This document shows, piece by piece, positions 44,406 to 53,478 of a DNA stretch of 64,000 bases. The notes beneath the pieces are model-generated. The model worked only from the letters and a program-made list of their open reading frames with translations, was not told the DNA's origin and searched no databases. The DNA is from Magnetococcus sp. PR-3 (lineage in GTDB: Bacteria; Pseudomonadota; Magnetococcia; Magnetococcales; Magnetococcaceae), in the NCBI RefSeq assembly GCF_036689865.1, contig NZ_JBAHUQ010000014.1, positions 62,001 through 126,000 of the forward strand, in the 5' to 3' direction. Each line of letters begins with the position of its first letter. Position 1 is the first letter of the stretch. Position numbers and translations under genes: made by a program.

Positions 44406-44660
44406 TTTTGGCATCGTAAATGCATTTAGGTAGGTCAAGGCCCACGGTAAGTTGATACCGAAAGAAGGCCAAAACTGTGAGTTGGAAGCCGCGATGGGTG
44501 TGTCACACCATCAAAGCCTTGCGCGGATGGATCGATTGGGAGCAGTCGATCCATCCCGGCTTTTAAACCCACGGCAAGGGAAGAGCATGATGCTCTTGTG
44601 CTTCATGGGGTGTCGGCCTAACGGGCACCCCATGGACGCCACCTTCCATACTTGGGAGGG
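44406..44660 (+). ncRNA. Candidate hairpin-rich structured RNA / long 5' leader
   Basis: A series of stems in a 427-bp gene-free gap: CGGTA/TACCG (44445-44460) enclosed by TTTTGGC/GCCAAAA (44406, 44468); GATGG-GTG/CAC-CCATC (44493-44512); GGATGGATCGA/TCGATCCATCC (44525-44556), 11 bp perfect, enclosed by CCTTGC/GCAAGG (44517, 44574); AAGAGCA/TGCTCTT (44581-44597); CATGGGGTG/CACCCCATG (44604-44634), 9 bp perfect. It starts at the predicted promoter and has no terminator before the 183-residue gene, so it may be a cis-regulatory leader or an independent RNA. It does not match tmRNA, RNase P, 6S or SRP signatures that I know. Confidence 0.5.
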
Positions 44661-44751
44661 GACCTAAGGGAAATGACAATCAGAAGAGGTGTGTCGGGCG
44701 ACATCAGGGAGGGTGTGGGTCCGGTTTTGCCTGTCTGAAGTGTAGGGTGTG

Positions 44752-45300
44752 ATGGAGTCCCTTCGTACCAGAACCGTTGGTACAGGTGGTGATGTAACCT
44801 ATGCGCCCATTGGTCAGGGACGTACCGAACAGGCTGCGCGTGCCCATCCGATCAAAGGGCGGAGCTACCGTAAAGACTCCCCATGGTTGGGGGATGCTGT
44901 GCGCATTTCACTCAGCCGTACCGCCATGCGTATGCTGCGCTGGCTACGTGGTCAATCCGAACCCGCCTTATCTCATAAGCCCCACCCATCCGTGGCGACC
45001 TATGGTCGTGACGGCAAAACACGTCCCATGGTTGATGCTCAGTTTCCTCTACATGAAGAGGGCCGACCCCAGGAGTTTAAAAACAGTCCATGGAGTACCT
45101 CGGCTGGGGGGGTAAGCATGAGCAAGCGTGGACGTGTGGTTTATGGGGTATTGAAACATATGCAGGCCTCTAAAGGAGACCAATCCCGATTTTTAGCGGC
45201 AATGCGAGAGAACCGAAGAGCTGGGCGGCTTAACGAGGCTGATTTGCAAGCTGCCAGGGATACCTTGGGGGACTGGATGGAAGCAGAAGACACCCCTTAG
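44752..45300 (+). CDS. Conserved-looking protein of unknown function
   Basis: 182 residues from ATG 44752 (TAGGGTG just upstream). It begins MESLRTRTVGTGGDVTYAPIGQG and is basic and Gly/Ser/Pro-rich in the first 120 residues, with no membrane segment. The C-terminal ~70 residues form helices (GRVVYGVLKHMQASKGDQSRFLAAMREN, then LQAARDTLGDWMEAED). I recognise no family. It is preceded by a promoter and a ~340-nt structured leader and ends 3 bp from a convergent haemerythrin-PilZ gene. Coding is supported by the long uninterrupted frame and normal codon use. A regulated accessory or structural role cannot be judged. Confidence 0.65.
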   Translation: MESLRTRTVGTGGDVTYAPIGQGRTEQAARAHPIKGRSYRKDSPWLGDAVRISLSRTAMRMLRWLRGQSEPALSHKPHPSVATYGRDGKTRPMVDAQFPLHEEGRPQEFKNSPWSTSAGGVSMSKRGRVVYGVLKHMQASKGDQSRFLAAMRENRRAGRLNEADLQAARDTLGDWMEAEDTP

Positions 45301-45303
45301 AGG

Positions 45304-46083
45304 TTATTCTTGAGACGCGGTCAGTGGCCCGCCTTTTTTAATAACCTCATGCAAGGAGTGGTGTTGAGAGGAGAGAAAGGAGAGTGCAACCCCTTGTTCA
45401 TCGCACCGTACAATACGACAGGGGACCTCTTTAAGTTCTGAGGAGGCCATGCAACTGATGCGACCCAGCTCCCCATCCTTTAACCAAGTGGGAGGGTTGG
45501 TGATAAGCAGTTTAACACCACTGGCACTAATGTTCTCGCAACGTCCGGTTAAGGCTTGGCCGTTGGTAAGTTGTAGAATAATGCGGGCTTTAAAATGGTA
45601 GCGCGGTGAACGTTCCTGGACCTCTGCAACAGGTTTGAAGGTTAGGTCGTTTTTGTCCGTTTCTAGAATGTGCTGACAGAGCCATTTTGCCAGTGTGCCA
45701 CCCATGGCTTCAGCTTTTTTCTTGCGTTGCTCAGGCAGCTCTTTAACCCGCTCCAGGTCTCTGGTTAGCTGATCAATCTCTTGGCGAAATTCACGATGAT
45801 TCTGTTTGTGACTAACCAGATCTCTATGTCCCGCGCGCTGCATTTGGGCCTCTTCATAGCCTAAATGTTCATCCAGCGCTGATTGGGTTTCAAGAATTAA
45901 GGAGGCAATAAGAAACCACTCGCTGGTGACGCTTAAGGTACGCTGAAAGGCCAGAGCAGCACGAAAAATGCGTTCATGTTGACGATCAATAACCTCAATG
46001 CCTAGGCGAAAATCCCGATCAAACGTAACCGTTCGGTTTCGGCAGCGAAAAGTTAAATCTGTAGCTTGAGCCGTTAGGGGCAT
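45304..46083 (-). CDS. Haemerythrin-PilZ fusion protein
   Basis: 259 residues. Residues ~18-150 form a bacteriohaemerythrin domain: DFRLGIEVIDRQHERIF, then LDEHLGYEEAQM, HKQNHREF and CQHILETDKN, giving the His/Glu/Asp ligands of a di-iron site. Residues ~158-250 form a PilZ domain: RSPRYHFKARIILQL, NISASGVKLLI (NxSxxG motif intact), PCRIVRCDEQGVALSFL. The usual RxxxR c-di-GMP contact appears as RYHFK, so binding may be weaker or altered. The fusion would couple O2 (or NO) binding to c-di-GMP-dependent output such as motility or aerotaxis, without a known partner. Its upstream region lacks a clear ribosome site. Confidence 0.88.
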   Translation of the reverse strand: MPLTAQATDLTFRCRNRTVTFDRDFRLGIEVIDRQHERIFRAALAFQRTLSVTSEWFLIASLILETQSALDEHLGYEEAQMQRAGHRDLVSHKQNHREFRQEIDQLTRDLERVKELPEQRKKKAEAMGGTLAKWLCQHILETDKNDLTFKPVAEVQERSPRYHFKARIILQLTNGQALTGRCENISASGVKLLITNPPTWLKDGELGRISCMASSELKEVPCRIVRCDEQGVALSFLSSQHHSLHEVIKKGGPLTASQE

Positions 46084-46255
46084 GGTGGTGACCGCTTAAG
46101 TGCTTAAAAATGGATCAGAATGAGGTGTGATTCTTAACATGGATCACGGACATGTCAAGAAAACTCTATGATATAACAGAGGTTTTATGCAGGAAGTGTG
46201 GATTAGCCTGTTGGGTGTATATGGTAAAAGTCATACCTACACAACGGCACTTTTT

Positions 46256-46744
46256 TTATGGATTGATATAGGTTCGATCCAAGGCTTCACCAATGGTCTT
46301 GAGTAGGCGGTTGGTATCTTCAATGGTGATGTCTCCATGGGCTTCGACCAGAAGTAAACGCCCCATGGTGGGTAGAGGGGTACCGCCCCAAAGATGGTAG
46401 TTTAGCTCTTGGTGACGCCAATGACGCATACGGGGGTCGGGCCCATGCATGACCTGCTCAACCGTTTGGGTCAAGGCGGTGCTTAATGGGGGGGACTCCT
46501 GACAGGCCATTAAAAAAGGACCTAGGCGGGGGTTCCAGTAGGCAACCATCTGTACCGGCATCCAGCTATTGAGCCATGCCAGCAAGGTATGTAGACCTTT
46601 AGCCAGATCTGTATGCTTAAGGAGTCCTTGATAAAGGTCCCCCATGGGCAGTTCCAAGACCTGATCTTTATAGATCATGCTGATTGCTTCAGTGCGAGCC
46701 TCGGGCTTACTGAGCCGTGCGGGTAGCATCTCCATATCCCCCAT
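46256..46744 (-). CDS. Hypothetical protein, possibly GAF-like
   Basis: About 162 residues from ATG 46744 (the frame stays open to 46783 with a TTG start). It begins MGDMEMLPARLSKPEARTEA. No recognised motif. The middle has alternating strands and helices (LHTLLAWLNSWMPVQMVAYWNPRLGPFLMA) and the end has a strand-helix (GRLLLVEAHGDITIEDTNRLLKTIGEALDR), which together resemble a GAF-type small-molecule fold; this is only a resemblance. It stands between convergent/divergent genes with ~170-190-bp gaps each side. No membrane or signal sequence. Confidence 0.55.
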   Translation of the reverse strand: MGDMEMLPARLSKPEARTEAISMIYKDQVLELPMGDLYQGLLKHTDLAKGLHTLLAWLNSWMPVQMVAYWNPRLGPFLMACQESPPLSTALTQTVEQVMHGPDPRMRHWRHQELNYHLWGGTPLPTMGRLLLVEAHGDITIEDTNRLLKTIGEALDRTYINP

Positions 46745-46973
46745 CCCCCGGATATACCATGCAAAAAGATTGACAGGTGCCAATGTATCGGCCTGTAAAT
46801 CAGGAAAAATGCCGCAATCCTCTCCTAATTTCTTCTAATACCTAGCTTAAAAGGCAAAGGGCGTGCCACTTGGCGGAGAATATGGCTTTATGTGGAGGGT
46901 TGCCCAAGACCGTTGAGCGTGGGAAAATCAGGCTTTTATGCCTTTCATGTGGGATCCAGGGGAGTGGCTTGTG

Positions 46974-47639
46974 ATGGGGAAACATGTTTTAAAGACCTTA
47001 TTGGTGTTTGGGGTTCTACTCTGGGCTCCCATGGTTTGGGCTGCAGATGAGGTAAGTGAAGATGTTAAGAAGGCAGCGGCTGCGGTGGCACGTCTGCAGC
47101 TGTTTATTGATGGTATCTCGACCATAGAAGCCGTGTTTATCCAGCGGGTACGTAGTAGTGACAGTGTAGAGATTGAGGAGAGTAAAGGACGCTTTGTCGC
47201 TTTACGCCCAGGCAAGTTCCGCTGGGATTATGAGAGCCCTGAAGTTCAACATATTGTATGTGATGGTGAGACGGTCTGGCTGCATGAACCTGAGCTACAG
47301 CAGGTAACCCGTATTAATGCAGACCGTCTGGACCGCGCCCCTGCCGCTTTTTTGGTCTCTAAAACCCGTATTGCAGAGCGTTTTTTCACCAAGGTAGCGC
47401 ATAATAGTAAGTTGGGGTTGGATACCATTTTTATGACACCACGTACCCAGGCGGCTCATTTTAAAGAGATTGCCATTACGCTGGATAAAACAGCCTCACA
47501 AATCCAATATTTTGAAGTGGAAGACACCCTGGGCAACCGCTCTTTTTTTCAGTTTGTAGGCATGCGTATGAACCACCGGGTGGATGCCGATCGTTTTGAG
47601 TTTCAAATTCCCAAAGGTGCCGATCTGATTGATGGGTAA
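46974..47639 (+). CDS. lolA: Outer-membrane lipoprotein carrier protein LolA
   Basis: 221 residues from ATG 46974. A signal peptide (KTLLVFGVLLWAPMVWA, cleavage after AWA) is followed by the LolA fold: ARLQLFIDGISTIEAVFIQRV, then SKGRFVALRPGKFRWDYESPEVQHIVCDGETVWLHEPELQQVTR, and GNRSFFQF near the end. LolA ferries lipoproteins from the LolCDE complex to LolB through the periplasm, consistent with the several lipoproteins in the window. An earlier in-frame start at 46938 lacks a signal peptide start. It is followed by yajQ after an 80-bp gap with its own promoter. Confidence 0.92.
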   Translation: MGKHVLKTLLVFGVLLWAPMVWAADEVSEDVKKAAAAVARLQLFIDGISTIEAVFIQRVRSSDSVEIEESKGRFVALRPGKFRWDYESPEVQHIVCDGETVWLHEPELQQVTRINADRLDRAPAAFLVSKTRIAERFFTKVAHNSKLGLDTIFMTPRTQAAHFKEIAITLDKTASQIQYFEVEDTLGNRSFFQFVGMRMNHRVDADRFEFQIPKGADLIDG

Positions 47640-47649
47640 TGTGACGTTT

Positions 47650-47678
47650 TTCACAAATGTTCTGCCATATGTTATGAT
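47650..47678 (+). promoter_or_regulatory. Sigma-70-type promoter of yajQ
   Basis: TTCACA (47650-47655) and TATGAT (47673-47678) with a 17-bp spacer, starting about 45 bp before the yajQ ATG. Confidence 0.65.
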
Positions 47679-47722
47679 GCGCCGCCTGACCCAATAACCG
47701 ATGCAACTGTGACGAGGTTTTC

Positions 47723-48208
47723 ATGCCCTCTTTTGATATTGTTTCTGAAGTCGACCTGCAGGAAGTGGATAACGCGGTCAACCAAGCGGTGAAAGAGATT
47801 ACCACCCGCTACGACTTTAAAGGTTCTAAGAGTACACTCTCCCGCGAAGAGTCGGTGATCAAGATCTTGGCCGATGATGAGTATAAACTGGAACAGGTCG
47901 TTGAAGTGCTTAAAGGCAAGATGGTCCGCCGCAAAGTTGACCCAAATTTTTTGGATTACGGCACGGTAGAGCCTGCTTCTGGTGCAATGGTTCGTCAGGA
48001 CGTTACGGTTAAGCAGGGTATTGAGACCGATCTGGCCAAAAAGATTGTTAAGGCGATCAAAGGGGCCAAATTAAAGGTTCAGGCGTCCATTCAAGGGGAG
48101 CAAGTGCGGGTTTCCGGTAAAAAGCGCGATGACCTGCAACAGACCATTGCCCTGGTCAAAGAACAGAGTTTTGACCAACCTTTGCAGTACATGAACTTCC
48201 GAGACTAA
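47723..48208 (+). CDS. yajQ: YajQ-family nucleotide-binding protein
   Basis: 161 residues, the usual family length, starting PSFDIVSEVDLQEVDNAVNQ. Two ferredoxin-like repeats are visible: the N-terminal half with ITTRYDFKGSKSTLS and the C-terminal half with IQGEQVRVSGKKRDDLQQTIALVK. Family members bind nucleotides and in some bacteria cyclic di-GMP, acting as transcriptional co-effectors. It is soluble and cytosolic. It has its own promoter and is followed by a strong GC-rich hairpin terminator. It adds to the c-di-GMP-related gene set in the window. Confidence 0.95.
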   Translation: MPSFDIVSEVDLQEVDNAVNQAVKEITTRYDFKGSKSTLSREESVIKILADDEYKLEQVVEVLKGKMVRRKVDPNFLDYGTVEPASGAMVRQDVTVKQGIETDLAKKIVKAIKGAKLKVQASIQGEQVRVSGKKRDDLQQTIALVKEQSFDQPLQYMNFRD

Positions 48209-48243
48209 TCGTTGCAGCCTACCTTCTGCACCTATGATTGAAA

Positions 48244-48285
48244 GGGCCTGTTGGGTGGTTTCCCAACAGGCCCCAACCCTTTTTA
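48244..48285 (+). terminator. Terminator between yajQ and rimO
   Basis: Stem GGGCCTGTTGGG / CCCAACAGGCCC with a six-base loop, followed by CAACCCTTTTTAG, 14 bp before the rimO ATG. It may also attenuate rimO. Confidence 0.75.
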
Positions 48286-48298
48286 GAGAGCTGACACC

Positions 48299-49777
48299 AT
48301 GAGTGGTGATAATCCCATTGTTCCAGCGGTGAGTGACGAGTTTGATCTGGGAGATCTGGATCTTAACTTTGATGAGCCCAGTGAAGTGCCTGTGGAGACC
48401 TATACGGCTGAAGAGCTGGCCAATGCCAAGGGAACTGTGGGTGTGATCTCTCTGGGCTGTTCCAAAAACACGGTAGATTCGGAACAGATGTTGGGTCGCT
48501 TTGTGAGTGAAGGGTACCTGCTGGTGGCGGATCCCATGCAGGCGGATATGCTGGTGGTGAACACCTGTGGCTTTATTGCCGATGCCGAGCGGGAGTCCCG
48601 TGAAAGCATTGATGAAATGGCCCACCTGAAAAAACTCTATCCCAATAAAAAATTGATTGTGACCGGGTGTCTCTCCCAGCGCTATGGGGCCAAACTGTTG
48701 GAGGACCACCCTCAAATTGATCTGCTGTTGGGGGCGGGTAAGTACGATACGTTAATTCCCTTAATGGAAGCGGCGGAGCCTCCACCGGTTGATCAGGTGG
48801 CCGAACCAGATGCCGCTGCGACTCATGAAGTCCCCCGTTTGATTACCACAGGGGAGAGCACCGCTTACGTTAAAATTGCCGAAGGGTGCAACAACAGCTG
48901 TACCTTCTGCATTATCCCTAAGCTACGGGGTCCCTTCCGCTCTCGTACCTTGGATGATATCGCCTCTGAGGTTGAGCAGCTGACGGAGTCGGGGAGTGAT
49001 GAACTGATTTTGATCTCTCAGGATACCACCTGGTATGGGCGTGATTTACAGGAACGCAGTAGCTTAACAGCACTTCTACAGAAAATTTTAAACAGCTGCG
49101 ATGCCCCCTGGATCCGCATGCTTTACCTCTATCCGACCTTGGTTAAGCAAGAGCTGTTAAGCTTGATCGCTCAAGACGATCGCCTGTTGCCTTACTTTGA
49201 TATCCCCCTGCAACATGCAGACTCCAATGTGCTCAAGCGTATGCAGCGTAGTGAACGGCTTGAGACCGTGCGTCAAATGGTGGCGGATATTCGGAGCACA
49301 GTACCCGGCGCGATTATACGCTCCACGTTTATTGTGGGTTTTCCGGGGGAGACCGAGCAAGAGTTCCAAACCCTGCTGGACTTTATTCAAGAGAGCCAGT
49401 TGGACTGGGTGGGGGTCTTTACCTACTCGGATGAAGAGGGAACGGCAGCGTTTAATCTACCCAATAAAGTCTCTTCAACCGAGGCTGAGTCCCGTCGGGA
49501 GCGGTTGATGGCCATGCAACAGCCCATTACTAGCCAACGTTTAAAGCGTTGGCTGGGGCAGACTATGGCGGTGTTGGTTGAAGAGTTTGATGAAGAGCAT
49601 GCCTGCTTTGTGGGACGTTTCTGGGGGCAGGCCCCAGAGGTGGATGGGCAGGTGCTTATTCAGGCCAACGAGGCGTTGGAACCTGGACATTTTGTGCCCG
49701 TCTCCATTACCGAAGTGCTTGGCTATGATCTCTATGGAGATTTGGTCGATCTGGCGGATCTTCCTGAAGAGGTGTAA
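48299..49777 (+). CDS. rimO: Ribosomal protein S12 methylthiotransferase RimO
   Basis: 492 residues. The UPF0004 domain begins [22 protein letters not shown] with Cys ligands of the auxiliary cluster ([14 protein letters not shown]). The radical-SAM domain has [15 protein letters not shown] and [11 protein letters not shown]. The C-terminal TRAM domain follows ([20 protein letters not shown]). The ISLGC-KN-VDSE variant identifies RimO rather than MiaB. An N-terminal extension of ~45 acidic residues precedes the domain and is longer than usual. It methylthiolates Asp of S12. The gene is followed after 5 bp by rarA. Confidence 0.94.
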   Translation: MSGDNPIVPAVSDEFDLGDLDLNFDEPSEVPVETYTAEELANAKGTVGVISLGCSKNTVDSEQMLGRFVSEGYLLVADPMQADMLVVNTCGFIADAERESRESIDEMAHLKKLYPNKKLIVTGCLSQRYGAKLLEDHPQIDLLLGAGKYDTLIPLMEAAEPPPVDQVAEPDAAATHEVPRLITTGESTAYVKIAEGCNNSCTFCIIPKLRGPFRSRTLDDIASEVEQLTESGSDELILISQDTTWYGRDLQERSSLTALLQKILNSCDAPWIRMLYLYPTLVKQELLSLIAQDDRLLPYFDIPLQHADSNVLKRMQRSERLETVRQMVADIRSTVPGAIIRSTFIVGFPGETEQEFQTLLDFIQESQLDWVGVFTYSDEEGTAAFNLPNKVSSTEAESRRERLMAMQQPITSQRLKRWLGQTMAVLVEEFDEEHACFVGRFWGQAPEVDGQVLIQANEALEPGHFVPVSITEVLGYDLYGDLVDLADLPEEV

Positions 49778-49782
49778 GAGCC

Positions 49783-51123
49783 ATGGCCAAAGGGGGCAGC
49801 AAGCAGGATGAAACCGTTCGAGCTCCATTGGCGGAACGGATGCGCCCCCAAAGCCTTGAAGAACTGGTGGGGCAGGAGGAGATTGCTGGGCAAGGGCGCA
49901 TTTTGCACGATGCCCTAAGCTCCGGGCATATCCCCTCCATGGTTCTATGGGGGCCGCCTGGATGTGGTAAAACCACCATCGCCCGGATGATTGCCGGTCA
50001 GGTGGATATGCGTTTTGAATCTCTCTCTGCCGTTCTGGCTGGGGTTAAAGATGTACGCTTGGTGGTGGATCGTGCTCGGGATGCCCGCGCCATGGGGGAG
50101 GGGACCATCCTGTTTGTCGATGAGATCCACCGCTTTAACAAAGCCCAGCAGGATGCCTTTCTACCTTTTGTCGAGAGCGGGGATATTACCCTGATCGGGG
50201 CGACCACAGAGAATCCCTCTTTTGAGTTAAACAGCGCACTGCTCTCCCGCTGTCGGGTGGTGGAATTACAACCCCTGCACGAAGCCGCTTTGATCACGCT
50301 GATGCAGCGGGCTTTGGTGGATCAGGAGCGGGGCTTGGATCGCTACAAGCTGGCGGTGGAACCTGCTGCCTTTGAACATATGGCGACCATGGCGGCAGGG
50401 GATGGGCGTTATGCTCTGAATTTGCTGGAAACTTTTGTTGAACTCTCGGCAAAAAGTGGCGTCTCTCGGGGCTCGGAACTCACCCTTGAGCGGTTAAAAA
50501 AATCACTACAACGGCGTGCTGCTCTGTACGACAAAGCTGGGGATGGTCACTATAATCTGATCTCAGCTTTGCATAAATCCCTGAGGGGTTCGGATGTCGA
50601 TGCCGCACTCTACTGGCTGGCGCGAATGTTGGAGGGGGGTGAGGATGGTCTCTATATCGCCCGACGTCTGGTTCGCTTTGCCAGTGAGGATGTGGGCAAT
50701 GCAGACCCCAGAGCGTTGAGTACGGCCATGCATTGTCGGGATGCCTACCACTTTTTAGGTCCACCAGAAGGGGATCTTGCGCTGGCCCAGTGTGTGGTCT
50801 ATTTGGCAACGGCCCCTAAGAGTAACAGTATCTATATGGCCTTTAAGGCTGTGCGCAAGCGTGCCGCTGAGACTGCTGCATTGGCCCCCCCCAAACATAT
50901 TCTGAATGCACCAACCAAAACCATGAAAGAGCTGGGCTATGGAGCAGGCTATAAGTATGCCCATGATTATGAGGATGGCTTTGTAGCCCAGGACTACTTA
51001 CCTGAGACGATGCAGGGCGAGCACTTTTACCAACCTGTAGAGCGTGGCTTTGAACGGGATATTGCCAAACGTATGGCCTATTGGGCAAAACTGCGCGAGC
51101 AGGCCCAAGGGGAGGGCGCGTAA
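49783..51123 (+). CDS. rarA: Replication-associated recombination protein RarA (MgsA)
   Basis: 446 residues, AAA+ ATPase: [16 protein letters not shown]-type N-terminus, Walker [16 protein letters not shown], Walker [19 protein letters not shown], then [23 protein letters not shown]. The C-terminal region with [26 protein letters not shown] and [22 protein letters not shown] identifies RarA. It acts at stalled replication forks. It starts 5 bp after rimO, and its stop overlaps the crcB start (TAATG), so rimO-rarA-crcB form one operon. Confidence 0.95.
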   Translation: MAKGGSKQDETVRAPLAERMRPQSLEELVGQEEIAGQGRILHDALSSGHIPSMVLWGPPGCGKTTIARMIAGQVDMRFESLSAVLAGVKDVRLVVDRARDARAMGEGTILFVDEIHRFNKAQQDAFLPFVESGDITLIGATTENPSFELNSALLSRCRVVELQPLHEAALITLMQRALVDQERGLDRYKLAVEPAAFEHMATMAAGDGRYALNLLETFVELSAKSGVSRGSELTLERLKKSLQRRAALYDKAGDGHYNLISALHKSLRGSDVDAALYWLARMLEGGEDGLYIARRLVRFASEDVGNADPRALSTAMHCRDAYHFLGPPEGDLALAQCVVYLATAPKSNSIYMAFKAVRKRAAETAALAPPKHILNAPTKTMKELGYGAGYKYAHDYEDGFVAQDYLPETMQGEHFYQPVERGFERDIAKRMAYWAKLREQAQGEGA

Positions 51124-51500
51124 TGCAGATAACCTGGCTTTGGGTCGCGCTAGGGGGGGCTGTGGGGGCGTTGGGGCGCTATGCCCTTTCTAATGCTGTC
51201 TATGCTTGGCTTGGGCGGGGTTTTCCTTGGGGGACCCTGACCGTTAATGTCGTGGGCTCTTTTATTATGGGTATGCTGTTCTACCTTTTTACCCAACGTT
51301 TAATGGTACCTGAACCGCTGAAACCTCTTATTCTTGTGGGTGGGCTGGGTGCTTTTACCACTTTTTCCACCTTTTCCCAAGAGACACTCAACCTGCTACA
51401 AAGTGGTAGCTGGCTGCTGGCCTTGCTTAACATGGTGGGTAGTGTGGTGCTTTGTGTGCTGGCCGCGTATCTGGGTCTTGTCTTAGCGCGACTTGTTTGA
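51123..51500 (+). CDS. crcB: Fluoride exporter CrcB/Fluc
   Basis: 125 residues from the ATG that overlaps the rarA stop by one base. Four membrane helices are predicted. The Fluc signatures are complete: GGAVGALGRYALS, FPWGTLTVNVVGSFIMGML and GGLGAFTTFSTFSQE. The protein forms a dual-topology dimer that exports fluoride across the inner membrane. No fluoride riboswitch is expected, since the gene is embedded in the operon, and none is visible. Confidence 0.95.
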   Translation: MQITWLWVALGGAVGALGRYALSNAVYAWLGRGFPWGTLTVNVVGSFIMGMLFYLFTQRLMVPEPLKPLILVGGLGAFTTFSTFSQETLNLLQSGSWLLALLNMVGSVVLCVLAAYLGLVLARLV

Positions 51501-51663
51501 ACCTTTGGTGTCCGTTATAGCCCCTGTGTGTTAGGGATACCAGTCACACCGATTATCTCCCTTCCTGTTACCGCCTCGTAACCGAACGACCATATCTGAG
51601 TAATGGCAGATCTCTAACGTTTGCTTGAATAGTGCGATTAAGCATGACGTGAGGAATAGAGAG

Positions 51664-52638
51664 ATGCATACAATGAAGACCCCGTTTCAAACTGGCCGTT
51701 GTTTGATTGCCAATGATTATAACAAGATTGATCAGTTCCTGTGTAAGGAGGGTGAATCCGTAGCCTGTACAAACCGTACCCACAAGGCACGTCGGAGTGA
51801 TACCAAACGTTTTGCCCAGTGGTGCCATCAACGTGGTGAAATGGCGCTTCCGGCAACGCCGGCAACGGTTTCGGGCTATATTGAAGAGATGATCCAGAAT
51901 AAAGCGCTGGCCACCGTACGACGTTATGTTTCCAGTATTTCGACCCTGCATACCGTTGTAAATGTGTCTAACCCAGCTCAAGATCCTCTGGTTAAAGAGA
52001 GTCTGCGTAAAGCTGCAGATCAGTGTGAACAGCCCGGTAAAGGTACCCGGCCGATCACACGTAATATGGTGCAACGCATGGTTTTTTCCACACAAGGGTC
52101 CCTGCGGGATTTACGTGATGTCGCCATGTTGATGGTCGCCTACGATACTTTGTTTCGCCGAACAGAGATGGTGGCTCTGGATGTAAGGGGTTTTCACTTC
52201 GGGCGCGATGGTTTTGCCACCATTACCTACCGTCGTGATGAAAAAGAGACCCTGCCGACCACCCGATGTCTTGCCCCAGATACGGTCCGTGCCGTAGAAA
52301 AATGGATGCAAGCCTCCATGATAGACGAAGGTGCGATATTTCGTTCTATGGATCGGGCTGGCTTGGTGGGGGGGCGTTTAAGTGATCGGGGATTGGTCCG
52401 GGCTTTTAAGCGGTTGGCCCGTCAAGCTGGTTTGGATCCAGAGGGGATTTCTGGTCTATCCTGCCGGGTTGGTGCCGCACGGGATATGATGAAAGAGGGA
52501 TTTCGAGTTAAAGAGGTGATGGAAGCTGGTGGGTGGCGTTCACCGGTCATGGTGAGCCGTTACCGTCAACAGGATTACGGGCAACCTCATAACGAAGAGA
52601 GGGCTGATGAGCCCAAACGATCCCAAAAGCGGGCCTAG
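51664..52638 (+). CDS. Tyrosine-type site-specific recombinase (integrase family)
   Basis: 324 residues from ATG 51664 (GAGGAATAGAGAG upstream). An N-terminal core-binding domain (DTKRFAQWCHQRGEMALPATPATVSGYIEEM) is followed by a catalytic domain: Arg in YDTLFRRTEMVAL, Lys-region YRRDEKE, the His-box SGLSCRVGAARDMM, then EAGGWRSPVMVSRYRQ with the nucleophile Tyr. The His of the usual HxxR box is Leu here, and the normal second His is Trp (GGW), as in a plasmid/integron-like integrase subgroup of alphaproteobacteria. It is not XerD, which occurs elsewhere. No attachment sites, excisionase or cargo genes are seen, so it is probably a domesticated or stray integrase. A strong terminator follows. 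Confidence 0.82.
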   Translation: MHTMKTPFQTGRCLIANDYNKIDQFLCKEGESVACTNRTHKARRSDTKRFAQWCHQRGEMALPATPATVSGYIEEMIQNKALATVRRYVSSISTLHTVVNVSNPAQDPLVKESLRKAADQCEQPGKGTRPITRNMVQRMVFSTQGSLRDLRDVAMLMVAYDTLFRRTEMVALDVRGFHFGRDGFATITYRRDEKETLPTTRCLAPDTVRAVEKWMQASMIDEGAIFRSMDRAGLVGGRLSDRGLVRAFKRLARQAGLDPEGISGLSCRVGAARDMMKEGFRVKEVMEAGGWRSPVMVSRYRQQDYGQPHNEERADEPKRSQKRA

Positions 52639-52658
52639 CCTTTTATGAAATATCCCAT

Positions 52659-52697
52659 CAAAAAAAGAGAGGCGCCAATCGGTGCCTCTCTTTTTTT
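52659..52697. terminator. Bidirectional terminator between integrase and nitroreductase
   Basis: Stem AAAAAAAGAGAGGC / GCCTCTCTTTTTTT with a short loop between convergent genes. Confidence 0.9.
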
Positions 52698-52719
52698 ACC
52701 TCAAGAACAGCTGTATGGC

Positions 52720-53385
52720 TTAGCTGTGAAACGTTGCAAAGTGGCTTATGGGCTCACGCGTGGTACGGTATTGGTTCACGGCGGCCTCTTCATCGGGGTA
52801 GCCTAAAGCCAACCCACCTAGAAGGATCATGTTCTCATCATAACCAATCTGACTGCGAACCAGATCAGGATAATCCGCAACAGAGGCCATCGGGCAGGTA
52901 CCCAACCCATGTGCCATGGCGGTCAGCATCAAGCTCTGCCAGAACATGCCCATATCAATCCAGGATCCCTGGCCCATGTTTTTATCCATAAACATAAAGA
53001 CTGAGACCGGTGCATCAAAAAAGCGATAGTTGGCCCGCCACGCATCCCGTTGCTTATCTTTATCTTCCCGGCCAATCTCCAGCGCTTGGTACAGTGCTAA
53101 CCCACATGCTTTGCGGCGACCTTTATAGGGTTCCATCCACTGGCTGGGATAGTACTGATAATCAGGCTTGGCTGGCTGCTCTTCATCCACGGCATTTAAT
53201 ACAGCTTGGAACAGGTCCTGTTGAGCCTGCCCTTGAACCATGGCCACCTGCCAAGGTTGGGTGTTTACACCAGATGGTGCCCACCGTGCAGTATCAAGTA
53301 GTGTTTCTAACAGCGCTTGGGGAACGGGTTTCTCTTGAAATTGGCGGATGGCACGACGGTTTTTTACAGCTTCAACAACATGCAT
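52720..53385 (-). CDS. Nitroreductase-family flavoprotein
   Basis: 221 residues, AGGAAA ribosome site. The FMN-binding signature VEAVKNRRAIRQFQEKPVP and ARWAPSGVNTQPWQVAMVQG are at the N-terminus; the C-terminus has AHGLGTCPMAS and ILLGGLALGYPDE. Family members reduce nitroaromatics, quinones or flavins with NAD(P)H in a dimeric flavoprotein. Physiological substrate unknown. It is convergent to the integrase and has a gap of 94 bp to the next gene on the same strand. Confidence 0.92.
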   Translation of the reverse strand: MHVVEAVKNRRAIRQFQEKPVPQALLETLLDTARWAPSGVNTQPWQVAMVQGQAQQDLFQAVLNAVDEEQPAKPDYQYYPSQWMEPYKGRRKACGLALYQALEIGREDKDKQRDAWRANYRFFDAPVSVFMFMDKNMGQGSWIDMGMFWQSLMLTAMAHGLGTCPMASVADYPDLVRSQIGYDENMILLGGLALGYPDEEAAVNQYRTTREPISHFATFHS

Positions 53386-53478
53386 GGTCAGGTTTCCTAC
53401 GTGATGTTAAGGGGGGTTATATAACATCTTGGCATCTATAAGGGCGCTAGGCTCTCATTATACCAAGGGGTTATCTCG

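Noticed and set aside
44406-44660. tmRNA, RNase P RNA, 6S RNA or SRP RNA
   Set aside because: No tag-peptide codons, no conserved RNase P core, no 6S bubble signature and no SRP GGAA/AGCA domain could be found.
51501-52700. Genomic island around the integrase
   Set aside because: No tRNA target, flanking repeats or cargo genes are visible; neighbours are ordinary.
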